The notes: a model not told the origin generated them from the sequence alone. A stretch of 64,000 nt of DNA from Raineyella sp044508675 (GCA_044508675.1 JBIQHF010000006.1:1-64000), one strand, 5' to 3'; shown: positions 10,754 through 19,997, counted from the stretch's first letter. Translations and numbers: made by a program.

Positions 10754-11716
10754 TCAGTCCCCGGAGGAGGCGCGGGCCCGGCTGATCTCGTACAGCGCGA
10801 TGCTGGTCGCCACCCCCGCGTTGAGCGACTCGACGTCGCTGGTGATCGGGATCGAGGCGAGTACATCGCAGTTCTCCCGAACCAGCCGCTGCAGCCCCTC
10901 GCCCTCGGAGCCGACGACGAGCAGCACCGGGCCCTCTGCGCCGGGCAGGTCGGCGATGTCGGTGTCGCCCTCGCCCGCCAGGCCGACCACCATGAACCCC
11001 GCCTTCGCATAGTCCTGCAGGACCCGATTGAGGTTGGTCGCCCGGGCCACCGGGATCCGGGCTGCCGCACCGGCCGATGACTTCCAGGCGGAAGCGGTCA
11101 TCCCGGCCGAGCGACGCTCCGGGACCACCACCCCCTGCGCCCCGAACGCGGCCGCGGAGCGGATGATCGCGCCGAGGTTGCGAGGATCGGTGACCTGGTC
11201 CAGAGCGACGACCAAGGGGGTGCCCGGGGACTGCAGGGCGGTGTCCATCAGGTCGTTCGGGTGCAGGTACTCGTACTCGGGCAGCTTGATCGCCAGGCCC
11301 TGGTGCACCGCCCCGCCGGTCAGCCGGTCCAGCTCACCCTTGGTCGTCTGCAGCATCGGGATCGACTGGTCTGCACAGGTCTTGAAGACCTCCCGGACCC
11401 GGTCGTCGCGGTCGATGCCCTCGGCCACGTAGACCGACACCACCGGGATACCGACGCGCAGCGCCTCGACCACCGGGTTGCGGCCGGCCACCCATTCGGC
11501 GCCGCCACCGCGCTGCTGGGGGGCGCGCTTCGGGCGCGACTGGTCCCGGGCCTCGGCGGCCTGCTTGGCCTTGTACGCACGGTGGTAGACGCGGTCCTCG
11601 GCCTTCGGGGTCGGCCCCTTGCCCTCGAGGCCACGGCGACGACGGCCGCCGGAGCCGGCGGCGTTGCCCTTGCCCTTGTGGCGGACGGCTCCGCGTCGCT
11701 GGGAATTACCTGGCAT
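10754..11716 (-). CDS. rlmB: 23S rRNA (guanosine-2'-O-)-methyltransferase, RlmB/TrmH (SpoU) family
   Basis: 320 aa. The first 75 residues are a basic, probably disordered extension (RHKGKGNAAGSGGRRRRG) typical of actinobacterial RlmB. Then comes the substrate-binding domain (GRNPVVEAL onward) and the SPOUT knot with motif 1 DPRNLGAIIRSA, motif 2 GSEGEGL and motif 3 SLNAGVATSIALYE. The family methylates 23S rRNA (G2251 in E. coli) with AdoMet. The ATG at 11716 shares one base with the cysS stop (TGATG), the common cysS-rlmB arrangement; an in-frame ATG at 11734 lies inside cysS and is less likely. Confidence 0.95.
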   Translation of the reverse strand: MPGNSQRRGAVRHKGKGNAAGSGGRRRRGLEGKGPTPKAEDRVYHRAYKAKQAAEARDQSRPKRAPQQRGGGAEWVAGRNPVVEALRVGIPVVSVYVAEGIDRDDRVREVFKTCADQSIPMLQTTKGELDRLTGGAVHQGLAIKLPEYEYLHPNDLMDTALQSPGTPLVVALDQVTDPRNLGAIIRSAAAFGAQGVVVPERRSAGMTASAWKSSAGAAARIPVARATNLNRVLQDYAKAGFMVVGLAGEGDTDIADLPGAEGPVLLVVGSEGEGLQRLVRENCDVLASIPITSDVESLNAGVATSIALYEISRARASSGD

Positions 11717-13131
11717 CAGTGCTTCACGCTCCACTTCGGGCCCTGGGGGGTGTCCTCCACCTGGACGCCCAGGGCGCCCAGGGAGTCACGGATGCTGTCG
11801 GCAGCCGCGTAGTCCTTGCGCGCCCGGGCTTCCTGGCGCTGGTCCAGCAGGGTCTTCACCAGGCCGTCGACGACCGGGACGAGGTCGGCGTCACCACCGG
11901 CGTACGCGGCCCAGGCCGGGTCGGCCGGGTCCAGCCCCAGCACCCCGAGCATGGCCCGGACGGCTGCGTACGCCTCCCGGATGGCCGCGGCGTCACCAGC
12001 CTCGAGTGCTTGGTTGCCCTGCTTGACAGTGGTGTAGATCGTGGCGACAGCCGCCGGGGTGCCGAGGTCGTCGTCCATGGCGGTCACGAACGCCTCCGGC
12101 AGCTGCTCGGCCGGATCGGTGTCACCGACCACGTCATGGGCGCGGGCCAGGAACGAGTCGATCCGCTCCAGCGAGGCGGTCGCCTCGGCCAGCGAGGTGT
12201 CGGAGTACTCGATCGCCGAGCGGTAGTGCGGGGCGAGCAGGTAGAACCGGACGGCGCGTGGCGGGTACTGCCTGGTGACCTCGGAGACCAGGGCGCCGTT
12301 GCCGAGGGACTTCGACATCTTCTCCCCGGCCGCGGTCACCCAGGCGTTGTGCATCCAGTAGCGCGCGAACGGGCGGCCGGCCGCGGTCGACTGGGCCAGC
12401 TCGTTCTCGTGGTGCGGGAAGCGCAGGTCCAGGCCGCCGCCGTGGATGTCGAACTCGTCACCCAGGTACTTGCCCGACATCGCCGAGCACTCCAGGTGCC
12501 AGCCGGGGCGGCCCCGGCCCCACGGGGTCGGCCAGGAGGCGGTCTCGGGCTCGGATGCGTCGGTGCGGCCCTTCCAGAGGGCGAAGTCGCGCGGGTCGCG
12601 CTTGCCGCGCGGGTCGGAGTCCTCGGCGGCCTCCATCTCGTCGACCTTCTGCCCGGACAGCTTGCCGTAGTCGGGCCAGGAGCGTACGTCGAAGTACACG
12701 TCGCCGGAGCCGTCCTGGGCGGCGTAGGCGTGGCCGCGCTCGATCAGGGTCGCGATCAGCTCGACCATCTCGGGGATGTGACCGGTGGCCCGGGGCTCGT
12801 ACGTCGGCGGAATGCAGCCGAGCGCCTGGTAGGCCTTGTGCAGCTCGAGCTCGAAGTGGTAGGCCAGCGCATACCACTCCACGCCCTGCTCGGCGGACTT
12901 GCGCAGGATCTTGTCGTCGATGTCGGTGACGTTGGCGACGATCTTCACCTCGTAGCCCGACCGGCTCAGCCAGCGGCGTAGGACGTCGAAGACGACCTCC
13001 TTGCGGATGTGGCCGAGATGGGGTGCCGACTGGACCGTCAGGCCGCAGTGGTAGATCGAGACCTTCCTGGGCACCACGGGAACGAACTCCCGGGTCCGGT
13101 GGGTCATCGAGTCGTACAGCTGGAACGTCAC
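11716..13131 (-). CDS. cysS: Cysteinyl-tRNA synthetase
   Basis: 471 aa class I synthetase charging tRNA-Cys. It has the zinc-ligand cysteine C29 (YHCGLTV), HLGH at 38-41, and KMSKS at 271-275 followed by LGNG. The C-terminal helical domain is of ordinary length. I start at GTG 13131 (MTFQLYDS) because TAGGCT lies exactly 6 bases before it; the slightly longer GTG 13137 lies inside that spacer. It is coupled to rlmB downstream. An aminotransferase-fold gene ends 16 bases upstream. Confidence 0.97.
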   Translation of the reverse strand: MTFQLYDSMTHRTREFVPVVPRKVSIYHCGLTVQSAPHLGHIRKEVVFDVLRRWLSRSGYEVKIVANVTDIDDKILRKSAEQGVEWYALAYHFELELHKAYQALGCIPPTYEPRATGHIPEMVELIATLIERGHAYAAQDGSGDVYFDVRSWPDYGKLSGQKVDEMEAAEDSDPRGKRDPRDFALWKGRTDASEPETASWPTPWGRGRPGWHLECSAMSGKYLGDEFDIHGGGLDLRFPHHENELAQSTAAGRPFARYWMHNAWVTAAGEKMSKSLGNGALVSEVTRQYPPRAVRFYLLAPHYRSAIEYSDTSLAEATASLERIDSFLARAHDVVGDTDPAEQLPEAFVTAMDDDLGTPAAVATIYTTVKQGNQALEAGDAAAIREAYAAVRAMLGVLGLDPADPAWAAYAGGDADLVPVVDGLVKTLLDQRQEARARKDYAAADSIRDSLGALGVQVEDTPQGPKWSVKH

Positions 13132-13137
13132 GGCCAC

Positions 13138-13143
13138 AGCCTA
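13138..13143 (-). promoter_or_regulatory. Putative leaderless -10 (TAGGCT) for cysS
   Basis: TAGGCT with a 6-base gap to GTG 13131, identical to the hexamer and spacing before the NUDIX, purine permease and DUF5997 genes. It decides the cysS start. Confidence 0.5.
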
Positions 13144-13147
13144 CCGG

Positions 13148-14377
13148 TCAGCCGATGAGCTCCCGCAGCGCAGCCACGAGCCGATCGACGTCGGAGTCGT
13201 CGTTGTACGGCGCCAGGCCGACCCGTACGGCGCCGGTGTCGCCGAGCCCCAGGTGGCGGGAGGCCTCCAGCGCGTAGAAGGAGCCGGCCGGCGCGTTGAC
13301 CCCGCAGGCGGCGAGCTCGGCGTAGAGCCGGTCGGAGGCCATCCGGGCCGAGGAGAACAGCAGGGTGGGGGTGCGCTCGGCTGCCCGAGAGTACACCGTC
13401 ACCTCGGGTAGGTCCGCCAGCGCCTCCTCGATCCGGGTCCGCAGGGCCAGTTCGTGCGCCTCGACCTGGGCCCAGGCCCGGCCCAGCGCCGCCCGGCGGG
13501 TCGGGCCCGGCGCGGGGGCGGCCCGGTCCTCGGTGCCCCAGGAGGCGAGGAAGTCCACCGCGGCGCGGGTGCCGGCCAGCAATTCGTACGGCAGGGTGCC
13601 GAGCTCGAAGCGTTCCGGCACGGCGTCGGACGAGGGCGCCAGCTTGTCCGGGTGCAGCGCCTCCAGCAGCGTCGGGTCGGCGGCGGCCAGCACCCCGTGG
13701 TGCGGGCCGAGGAACTTGTAGGGCGAGCACACGTACAGGTCGGCTCCGCAGGACGGCAGGTCGACCAGGCCGTGCGCGGTCGCGTGCACGCCGTCGACGT
13801 GCAGCAGGGCGCCGACCGCGTGGGCCCGAGCGGCGATCGCTGCGATGTCCGGACGGGTGCCGACCAGGTTCGAGGCGGCGGTGCAGGCGACCAGACGGGT
13901 ACGCTCGTCGATCGCGGCGTCGAAGGCCTCCACCGGGAGTTCGGCGGTGGTGGGGTCGAAGTCGACCATCACCACCTGGGCCCCGACGCGGGCGGCCGCC
14001 GCGTACCACGGGCGGATGTTGGCGTCGTGGTCCAGCCGGGTGACGACGATCCGGTCGCCGGGGCCCCAGCCGGCGGCCAGCGTACGGGCCAGGTCGAAGG
14101 TCAGCTGGGTCGCGGACCGGCCGAAGACCACCGCGCCGGCCGGCACGCCCAACAGGTCGGCGATGGCGGAGCGCGCCTCCACCACGATGCGGTCGGCGTT
14201 GCGCTCGGCGGCGGTGTGGACCCCGCGGTTGGCCATCGGCTGGAGCAGTGCCGCGGCCACCGCCTCCGCGACGACGTCGGGGGTCTGGGTCCCGCCGGGG
14301 GCATCGAAGTGGGCGGCGGACCCCGGCCCGGCGACGGCCGGGACATGGGCCCGCAGGGCGGCGACGTCGAGGCTCAT
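13148..14377 (-). CDS. Cysteine desulfurase-like PLP enzyme
   Basis: 409 aa fold-type I PLP enzyme of the cysteine-desulfurase-like group. Visible are FDAPGGTQTP near the N-terminus, the PLP-aspartate region LLHVDGVHAT, and the Schiff-base lysine in VCSPYKFLGPHHG. The family is related to SufS/CsdA but many members lack a proven desulfurase role, so the substrate is uncertain. ATG 14377 overlaps the DUF4032 stop by 4 bases (ATGA), so the two are translationally coupled. An upstream in-frame start at 14476 would lie inside the preceding gene. Confidence 0.85.
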   Translation of the reverse strand: MSLDVAALRAHVPAVAGPGSAAHFDAPGGTQTPDVVAEAVAAALLQPMANRGVHTAAERNADRIVVEARSAIADLLGVPAGAVVFGRSATQLTFDLARTLAAGWGPGDRIVVTRLDHDANIRPWYAAAARVGAQVVMVDFDPTTAELPVEAFDAAIDERTRLVACTAASNLVGTRPDIAAIAARAHAVGALLHVDGVHATAHGLVDLPSCGADLYVCSPYKFLGPHHGVLAAADPTLLEALHPDKLAPSSDAVPERFELGTLPYELLAGTRAAVDFLASWGTEDRAAPAPGPTRRAALGRAWAQVEAHELALRTRIEEALADLPEVTVYSRAAERTPTLLFSSARMASDRLYAELAACGVNAPAGSFYALEASRHLGLGDTGAVRVGLAPYNDDSDVDRLVAALRELIG

Positions 14378-15762
14378 GGCGCGAGCGTACGACGGGCGGC
14401 CCGGGCCCGGATGGCCGCCATGTCCAGGTAGCCCTGCGGGAGGGCGTCCTCGTCCCCGGTGTGGGCCGTCTCCCACGGGTCGTCCGGCACCGTGTCATCG
14501 TCCAGGTCCTCGGCGGTGATCGCCGTGGCGACGTCGCGGGGCTGGTCGGGCCCGTGCGTACGACCCACGCTCAGCTGCTCGTCGGGCAGGGTGCTGAGCA
14601 CGTCGCGGACGTAGCCCTGGGTGGCCTCCAGCAGTGGGATCTCGTGCCCGGCGGCCTCCGAGCGGTACCACCGGTAGTCGAGCATCTCGTGGTAGATCTG
14701 CGCCGGCTCCAGCTTGGCGGCGTACTCGGCCGGGACGGCGGCGAGCACCGGCTCGAAGCACTCGGTGAGCCACTGGTGGGCGACGACGGACTCGTCGAGG
14801 TTCTGCTGGCCGGTGCGGGCCCGGTAGGAGTCGAGGTCGTTGAGCAGGCGCCGGGCCTGGTTCTCCTCGGTGTCCAGACCGGTGAGTCGCATCAGGCGTC
14901 GGGCATGATGGCCGGCATCGACGACCTTCGGCTGGATCCGGATGGTCGAGCCGTCGATGTCGGTGGTGATGTCCAACTCCGCCACGTCGAAGCCGAGGGC
15001 GTTCAGGCGGCGGACCCGGCCCTCGATCCGGTGCATCTGGCTGCCGTCGAACTCCTCGGCCCCGGTCAGCTCGTGCCACAGTTCGTGGTAGCGGGTGACG
15101 ATGGTCTCCACCAGTTGTCCGGGGTCGAGCGCAGAGTCCAGCATGCCGCCGGCCTCAAGGTCGAGGAACTCGCCGAAGAGGTTGACCCGGGCCATCTCCA
15201 GGTCGTGTTCCCGCTGGCCCTTCGACAGCCGGTCGTGGAACTCCCCGGTCTCCGCGTCGACCAGGTGGGCGGCGAAGTCCGAGGCGTCGCGGCGGAACAG
15301 GGTGTTGGACAGCGACACGTCGCCCCACAGGAAGCCGATCAGGTGCAGGCGGGCCAGCAGCACGACCATCGCGTCGAGCAGCCGGGTGACCGTGTCGGAC
15401 CGTACGCCCTTGGAGAACAGCGTCCGGTAGGGCAGCGAGAACTGCAGGTGCTTGGTGATCAGGATCGGGTCCAGCGGTCGGCCGTCCGCATCGACCCGCT
15501 GGCTCACCACGCCCACCGGCTCGACGGCGGGGGTGTTCAGCCGCATCAGGTCGTGCAGCAGCCGGTACTCGTGCAGTGCCAGGTGCTCGACGACCTCCTT
15601 GGCCGCGTAGACCTCGTCACCGACCCGGATGAACCGTACGACGTGCCGGGAGATACCTCGGGGGAGCGCGACCAAGTGCTCCGCCGGCCAGTTCGCGAGC
15701 GGAGTCGCCCAGGGGAGCGGGAGCAACCTGGCATCAGGGTGCGCTGACAGGAAGCGAGGCAC
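14374..15762 (-). CDS. DUF4032 domain protein, kinase-like fold
   Basis: 462 aa. Residues 60-200 look like a lipopolysaccharide-kinase/protein-kinase fold: AAKEVVEH (lysine strand), GFLWGDVSLSNTLF (catalytic loop) and HLVDAETGEF (metal-binding aspartate). The rest, including YHEMLDYRWYRSE, matches DUF4032. The family is actinobacterial and uncharacterised. It starts at GTG 15762 with CAGACT 7 bases upstream and overlaps the cysteine-desulfurase-like gene. Phosphotransfer activity is inferred from the motifs only. Confidence 0.85.
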   Translation of the reverse strand: MPRFLSAHPDARLLPLPWATPLANWPAEHLVALPRGISRHVVRFIRVGDEVYAAKEVVEHLALHEYRLLHDLMRLNTPAVEPVGVVSQRVDADGRPLDPILITKHLQFSLPYRTLFSKGVRSDTVTRLLDAMVVLLARLHLIGFLWGDVSLSNTLFRRDASDFAAHLVDAETGEFHDRLSKGQREHDLEMARVNLFGEFLDLEAGGMLDSALDPGQLVETIVTRYHELWHELTGAEEFDGSQMHRIEGRVRRLNALGFDVAELDITTDIDGSTIRIQPKVVDAGHHARRLMRLTGLDTEENQARRLLNDLDSYRARTGQQNLDESVVAHQWLTECFEPVLAAVPAEYAAKLEPAQIYHEMLDYRWYRSEAAGHEIPLLEATQGYVRDVLSTLPDEQLSVGRTHGPDQPRDVATAITAEDLDDDTVPDDPWETAHTGDEDALPQGYLDMAAIRARAARRTLAP

Positions 15763-15879
15763 GTCGTCCAGTCTGGCAGGGGCCTCATAACGGGCAGGTC
15801 ACTTGCACCCTTTTTCGTCGTTCCCGGCCACCGAGCGTTCAGCCCTGCGGCACGCTTGGCCCCTGTGGTCCCCGCAGTG

Positions 15880-16977
15880 TCAGGAGATCCGCAGCCCGGT
15901 CGCGTTGTCGAAGACGTGCAGGTCGGCCGGGTCGGCGACCAGCCGCACCTGGTCGCCACGCTGCGGGGCGCGCCGCGCAGCGATCCGGGCGACCAGTTGG
16001 CCCGAGTCGTGCCGGGGGCTGAGCACGCCGTCGGCGGGGGTGCCGTACAGGTAGGAGTCGGCGCCCAGTTCCTCGACCACCGAGACGGTCATGGTGATGC
16101 CCTCGTCGTTCTCGGCCAGCCGTAGCGACTCGGGGCGGACCCCCAGCGTGACGCCGGCCTGCGGGTTCGCCCGGTCCAGTACCTCGCGCGGGACCGGGAT
16201 GACCCGGTCGGCCAGGCGAACGCCGCCGTCGGCGATCGGGCCGGACAGCAGGTTCATCGACGGCGATCCGATGAAGGCGGCGACGAAGAGGTTGCGGGGG
16301 GTGTCGTACAGGGCGATCGGACTGTCGACCTGCTGCAGGACGCCGTCGTCGAGCACGGCGACCCGGTCCCCCAGGGTCATCGCCTCGATCTGGTCGTGGG
16401 TGACGTAGACCGTGGTGATCCCGAGCCGGGTCTGCAGCGAGGCGATCTGGGTGCGGGTCGAGACCCGCAGCTTGGCATCCAGGTTGGACAGCGGCTCGTC
16501 CATCAGGAACACCTCGGGCTGGCGGACGATCGCCCGCCCCATCGCCACGCGCTGGCGCTGGCCGCCGGACAGGGCCTTCGGCTTGCGCTGCAGGTAGTCC
16601 TCCAGGCCGAGCAGCTTGGCGGCATCGACCACGCGGGCCTGGCGCTCCTCGGCCGGCACGTTCTGCATCTTCAGGGCGAAGCCCATGTTGTCCGCGACCG
16701 TCATGTGCGGGTAGAGCGCGTAGTTCTGGAAGACCATGGCGATATCGCGGTCCTTGGGCGGCAGGTTGGTGACATCCTGGTCGCCGATCCACACCGAGCC
16801 GGAGGTCACTTCCTCCAATCCGGCCAGCATCCGGAGCGTGGTGGACTTGCCGGACCCGGAGGGTCCGACCAGGACCATGAACTCGCCATCGGCGATCTCC
16901 AAGGAGAGTTCGGACACGGCCGGGTGGTCCGAGCCGGGGTAGATCCGGGTGGCCTCTCGGAAAGAGACGGATGCCAT
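15880..16977 (-). CDS. Sugar ABC transporter ATP-binding protein (MsmK/UgpC/SugC type)
   Basis: 365 aa. The ATPase has Walker A GPSGSGKST, Q-loop VFQNYALYPHMT, signature LSGGQRQRVAMGRA, Walker B VFLMDEPLSNLDA and H-loop VTHDQ. A C-terminal OB-like regulatory domain (TLGVRPESLRL) places it with MalK/MsmK/UgpC ATPases. No permease or binding protein is nearby, so it is an orphan ATPase that probably energises several carbohydrate importers. ATG 16977 follows GGAAAGGAAAA; an in-frame start at 17049 lacks a ribosome-binding site. Confidence 0.93.
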   Translation of the reverse strand: MASVSFREATRIYPGSDHPAVSELSLEIADGEFMVLVGPSGSGKSTTLRMLAGLEEVTSGSVWIGDQDVTNLPPKDRDIAMVFQNYALYPHMTVADNMGFALKMQNVPAEERQARVVDAAKLLGLEDYLQRKPKALSGGQRQRVAMGRAIVRQPEVFLMDEPLSNLDAKLRVSTRTQIASLQTRLGITTVYVTHDQIEAMTLGDRVAVLDDGVLQQVDSPIALYDTPRNLFVAAFIGSPSMNLLSGPIADGGVRLADRVIPVPREVLDRANPQAGVTLGVRPESLRLAENDEGITMTVSVVEELGADSYLYGTPADGVLSPRHDSGQLVARIAARRAPQRGDQVRLVADPADLHVFDNATGLRIS

Positions 16978-17101
16978 CTGCTGTTTTTCCTTTCCACGGG
17001 CAGGTACGTGCCCGACGATCCATCGTGGAATGCGGTCCCAGTATCGCAACGCAGGGGCCGTCGTGCCCCCACTGGCGTCGAATGTTTTGGCGCGGCCCCT
17101 C

Positions 17102-17911
17102 TCAGCACAGGATCACGGGAGAGCGGTGGTCGTCAACGGCAGGTTCGTCGATGTCGGCACGGACGAGGTACCGCTGCAGGTGCAGGCCGGCGCCGTAGCT
17201 CGACAGGAAAGCCGTGTCCGCGGCGTCCCGTCCGGTGGCGATCCGCGCCATGGCCGTACGGGGCGCCAGGTCGGTCGGATCCAGCGCCACCCAGCTCCCG
17301 TCGATGTACGCCTCGGCGACCGCGTGGAACTCCATCGGCTGCAGGCCGGGCGCCCAGACCGACACGAAGCGGGCCGGGATGCTGCGCGCCCGCAGCAGGC
17401 TGATCACCAGGTGCGCGTAGTCCCGGCAGACCCCGCGGCGGGTCCGCAGCACGTCGGTGGCCGAGTCCGAGGGGCCGGTCGAGCCCGGGGCGTACTCCAG
17501 GGTGTCCCGGACCCAGTCGCAGACCGCGTCGGCCAGGGCCCTGCCGGCCAGCCGGCCGAAGCGCTCGTTGGCCAGCCCGATGACCCGGTCGCTCTCGCAA
17601 TACCGGCTCGGGCGCAGGTAGACCGGCAGGTCGGCGGGATCGACCGGAGCGCCGGGGGCGATCCCGTGGATGGTCGCGTCGTAGGTGATGCTGAACGGCA
17701 CCGGCTGCGACGTCACCGTGTCCTGGCCGAATCGGTGCAGACGGGTGCCATGCGGGCCGTCCAACGGCGTGACCCGGGCCGGGCGACCGCCCACGGTGAC
17801 CTGCAGTGACTCGTTGGAGGGCCGGTAGGGCGCTGCGGCAGCGACGATGGCGTAGACGGTGGTCGGCCCGGACAGGGTACCGGCGAGGGTGGTGTGCAGG
17901 GTGCGCCGCAT
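17102..17911 (-). CDS. Transglutaminase-like cysteine peptidase family protein
   Basis: 269 aa. An N-terminal beta domain precedes a transglutaminase core with the triad visible as C in RRGVCRDYAHL, H in MEFHAVAEAYI and D in VALDPTDLAP. Bacterial members are usually uncharacterised hydrolases or amidases; there is no signal peptide. ATG 17911 is far inside the long open frame and is supported by the homology start. It is divergent from the DedA-like gene with 73 bases between start codons. Confidence 0.88.
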   Translation of the reverse strand: MRRTLHTTLAGTLSGPTTVYAIVAAAAPYRPSNESLQVTVGGRPARVTPLDGPHGTRLHRFGQDTVTSQPVPFSITYDATIHGIAPGAPVDPADLPVYLRPSRYCESDRVIGLANERFGRLAGRALADAVCDWVRDTLEYAPGSTGPSDSATDVLRTRRGVCRDYAHLVISLLRARSIPARFVSVWAPGLQPMEFHAVAEAYIDGSWVALDPTDLAPRTAMARIATGRDAADTAFLSSYGAGLHLQRYLVRADIDEPAVDDHRSPVILC

Positions 17912-17930
17912 GTCAGTTGTTCTAGCACGC

Positions 17931-17958
17931 TTGTCCCTGCGCCCGATTCTCGTATGAT
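17931..17958 (+). promoter_or_regulatory. Promoter of the DedA-like gene
   Basis: TTGTCC (17931-17936), 16-base spacer, TATGAT (17953-17958), followed by GGAAGGA at 17972-17978 before ATG 17985. A conventional led promoter, in contrast to many neighbours. Confidence 0.5.
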
Positions 17959-17984
17959 CTGCCCAGTCTCTCGGAAGGACACCC

Positions 17985-18755
17985 ATGCCCTCGACCCCCC
18001 CGGAACCCGACGGCGAAGGTCCCCGCGAAGAGGCCCTTGGCCCCGCCGGCGAGGAGGCCGCCGCCGAACGGCCCTGGTGGGACGACCCGTCGCTGCCGTG
18101 GGCGCACGAGCCGACCAAGCGCGACATGGTCTGCTGGACCGGCATCGCCATCGTCGGCATCTACGCCCTGGTGATGCTGCCGCTGCGCCCGATCCTGCTC
18201 ACGTACACGCCGTACGTGCTGGCCGCGGTCTCCGGTTCGCGTACGGCCGTGGTGATGATCGGGGCGCTGGCCGCGACCGGTGACCAGCTGTGGTGGTGGG
18301 GCTGGCTGATCGCCAGCATCAGCATCGTCAAGTTCGACTGGGTGTACTTCTGGGCCGGCAAGCTGTGGGGCCGGGGACTGCTCGAGGTGATGACCGGCGA
18401 CTCCGAGCGGGCCCGGCGGCGCAACGAACGCGCCGAGCGGTTCGCCCTGCGGTGGTCGGTGCCGGCCGTGCTGGTGACCTACCTGCCGATCCCGATGCCC
18501 GGCCCGATCATCTACGCCACGGTGGGGGCGGCCGGGATGTCCTGGCGGAAGTTCATGGTGGTCGACATCGCAGGCGCGGTGCTGCTGCAGGGGCTGTACC
18601 TGTACCTCGGCTTCCGGATCGGCGAACCGGCCGTCCGCTTGGTCGAGGAGTACGCGCGGTACAGCATCTGGCTGTCCCTGGTCATCCTGGCCGCGATGGT
18701 CATCGGCATGGTCTGGAACAACCGCCGCAAGGCCCGGGCCGCCTCGGCGGCCTGA
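17985..18755 (+). CDS. DedA/VTT-domain membrane protein
   Basis: 256 aa. A 45-residue acidic, proline-rich cytoplasmic N-terminus precedes hydrophobic helices (GIAIVGIYALVMLPL, a central re-entrant-like region with FWAGKLWGRG, VTYLPIPMPGPIIYATVGAAGM, and two C-terminal helices). The PxPGP segment and WGRG are typical of DedA/SNARE-associated (VTT) proteins, implicated in lipid flipping and membrane homeostasis. The tail NNRRKARAAS is basic. It is convergent with the macrodomain remnant, 7 bases apart. Confidence 0.8.
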   Translation: MPSTPPEPDGEGPREEALGPAGEEAAAERPWWDDPSLPWAHEPTKRDMVCWTGIAIVGIYALVMLPLRPILLTYTPYVLAAVSGSRTAVVMIGALAATGDQLWWWGWLIASISIVKFDWVYFWAGKLWGRGLLEVMTGDSERARRRNERAERFALRWSVPAVLVTYLPIPMPGPIIYATVGAAGMSWRKFMVVDIAGAVLLQGLYLYLGFRIGEPAVRLVEEYARYSIWLSLVILAAMVIGMVWNNRRKARAASAA

Positions 18756-18762
18756 GGGCCGG

Positions 18763-19292
18763 CTACCCGCCGAGCTCGTCCAGCGCGGCGGTGAACGCGG
18801 CGTACGCCCGGCGATCGTGCAGCACGAAGGTCGCCTCGGCCACCTGGGTGGGGGTCGTCGAGATGGTCGTAACGGCCACCCGTGCGGCCTCCAGAAGCGG
18901 CCAGCCGTACGCCCCGGTGGAGATCGCCGGGAAGGCGATCGTGCTGACGGCCAGCTCGTCGGCCACCCGCAGGCATTCACGGTAGGCCGACATCAGCACG
19001 TCGGTGCCGTCCCTGGTCGTCGACCAGATCGGGCCGACCGTGTGGATCACCCACTGGGCGGCGAGCCGACCAGCCGTCGTGGCGACGGCCTGCCCCGGGG
19101 GAGCCCGTCGGGGAGGCTGCTGGCGCGCAATTGGCGGCAGGCCTCCTCGATCTCCGGGCCACCGGCGCGGCGGATCGCGCCATCGACCCCGCCACCGCCG
19201 AGCAGGCTGGAGTTGGCGGCGTTGACGATGGCGTCGACGCGCTGGGTGGTGATGTCACCCATCGTCAGGGTGACCGCTGCATGGTTCGACAC
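18763..19292 (-). pseudogene. Macrodomain (ADP-ribose/O-acetyl-ADP-ribose hydrolase) gene split by a frameshift
   Basis: Two overlapping frames together make one macrodomain of about 175 aa. The first (19292 down to 19047) has MGDITTQRVDAIVNAANSS, LLGGGGVDGAIRRAGG and EEACRQLRASSLPDG. The second (19050 down to 18763) continues with IHTVGPIWS and IAFPAISTGAYGWP. The break falls at a run of five G on the plus strand (19097-19101); adding one base joins SSLPDGLPPGQ to AVATTAGRLAAQWVIH without a gap. Either a true single-base deletion or a homopolymer sequencing error. Macrodomains remove ADP-ribose marks or bind ADP-ribose. The GTG start directly follows the stop of the upstream gene. Confidence 0.85.
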
Positions 19293-19985
19293 CTAGGCCT
19301 GCCCGGTCTCCCAGAAATTGGTCTGGTAGTTCAGCAGCTCACCCGGATCGAAGAAGCCGTCGACCCCGTCGGCCCTCTCGACGTCATCCCGGGTCGGGGA
19401 GCTGGGACGGGTGGAGACGGCGTTGATCTCCAGCAGGGGCCGCAGTCCCGGCGTGCTGGCCAACTGGGCCAGGCCCATGTAGTTCAGGATCGCCATCGCG
19501 TAGCCCAGGTCGCCGGACGGCACCGGTGTGGCGCCGGCCAGCTGCGCGAACTGCTGGGCGGTGTCCTCCACGGCACCCTGGTCCAGCAGCTCGAAGTCGT
19601 GGCGGGACATGACCGACACCACGTCACCGAGCGCGACCGCGGTGGACTCCTTGGAGACGGTGGCCTGCTGGCCGCCGGGCCGGGAACCGGCGGGCGGCTC
19701 CTTGCCCTCGTCGGGCTCGTCGTGGGCGTCCTGGTCGTGGACGAAGTTGAAGCCCTGGCCGGCGTACGCCAGCTGCGCGTCCTGGAACTCCAGCAGCGCC
19801 TCCTCGAGGCGGATGTTGGCGTCCTCGAGGTCCCGGGGATCGGAGTCCTTGTCCAGCTGCTGCAGCCGTTCGAGGTGGATCAGCACGGACTCGGCGAACC
19901 AGCGGCCGCGGCGGACGAGTTCCTGGTAGGCGGCATCGGACCATGCGGCGGTGGTTCCGGTACCGGCGGGAGTTGTCTGGGCCAT
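19293..19985 (-). CDS. Hypothetical actinobacterial protein
   Basis: 230 aa, no family recognised. The N-terminal half is helical (YQELVRRGRWFAESVLIHLE) and is followed by an acidic, disordered linker (HDQDAHDEPDEGKEPPAGS) and a second helical part ending FDPGELLNYQTNFWETGQA. No membrane segment and no cysteines. TACCGT lies 6 bases before ATG 19985, suggesting a leaderless message. The stop abuts the GTG of the macrodomain gene, so the two may be co-translated. Function unknown. Confidence 0.75.
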   Translation of the reverse strand: MAQTTPAGTGTTAAWSDAAYQELVRRGRWFAESVLIHLERLQQLDKDSDPRDLEDANIRLEEALLEFQDAQLAYAGQGFNFVHDQDAHDEPDEGKEPPAGSRPGGQQATVSKESTAVALGDVVSVMSRHDFELLDQGAVEDTAQQFAQLAGATPVPSGDLGYAMAILNYMGLAQLASTPGLRPLLEINAVSTRPSSPTRDDVERADGVDGFFDPGELLNYQTNFWETGQA

Positions 19986-19991
19986 GTCTCT

Positions 19992-19997
19992 ACGGTA
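19992..19997 (-). promoter_or_regulatory. Putative leaderless -10 (TACCGT) for the gene at 19293-19985
   Basis: TACCGT on the minus strand with a 6-base spacer to ATG 19985. Confidence 0.4.
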
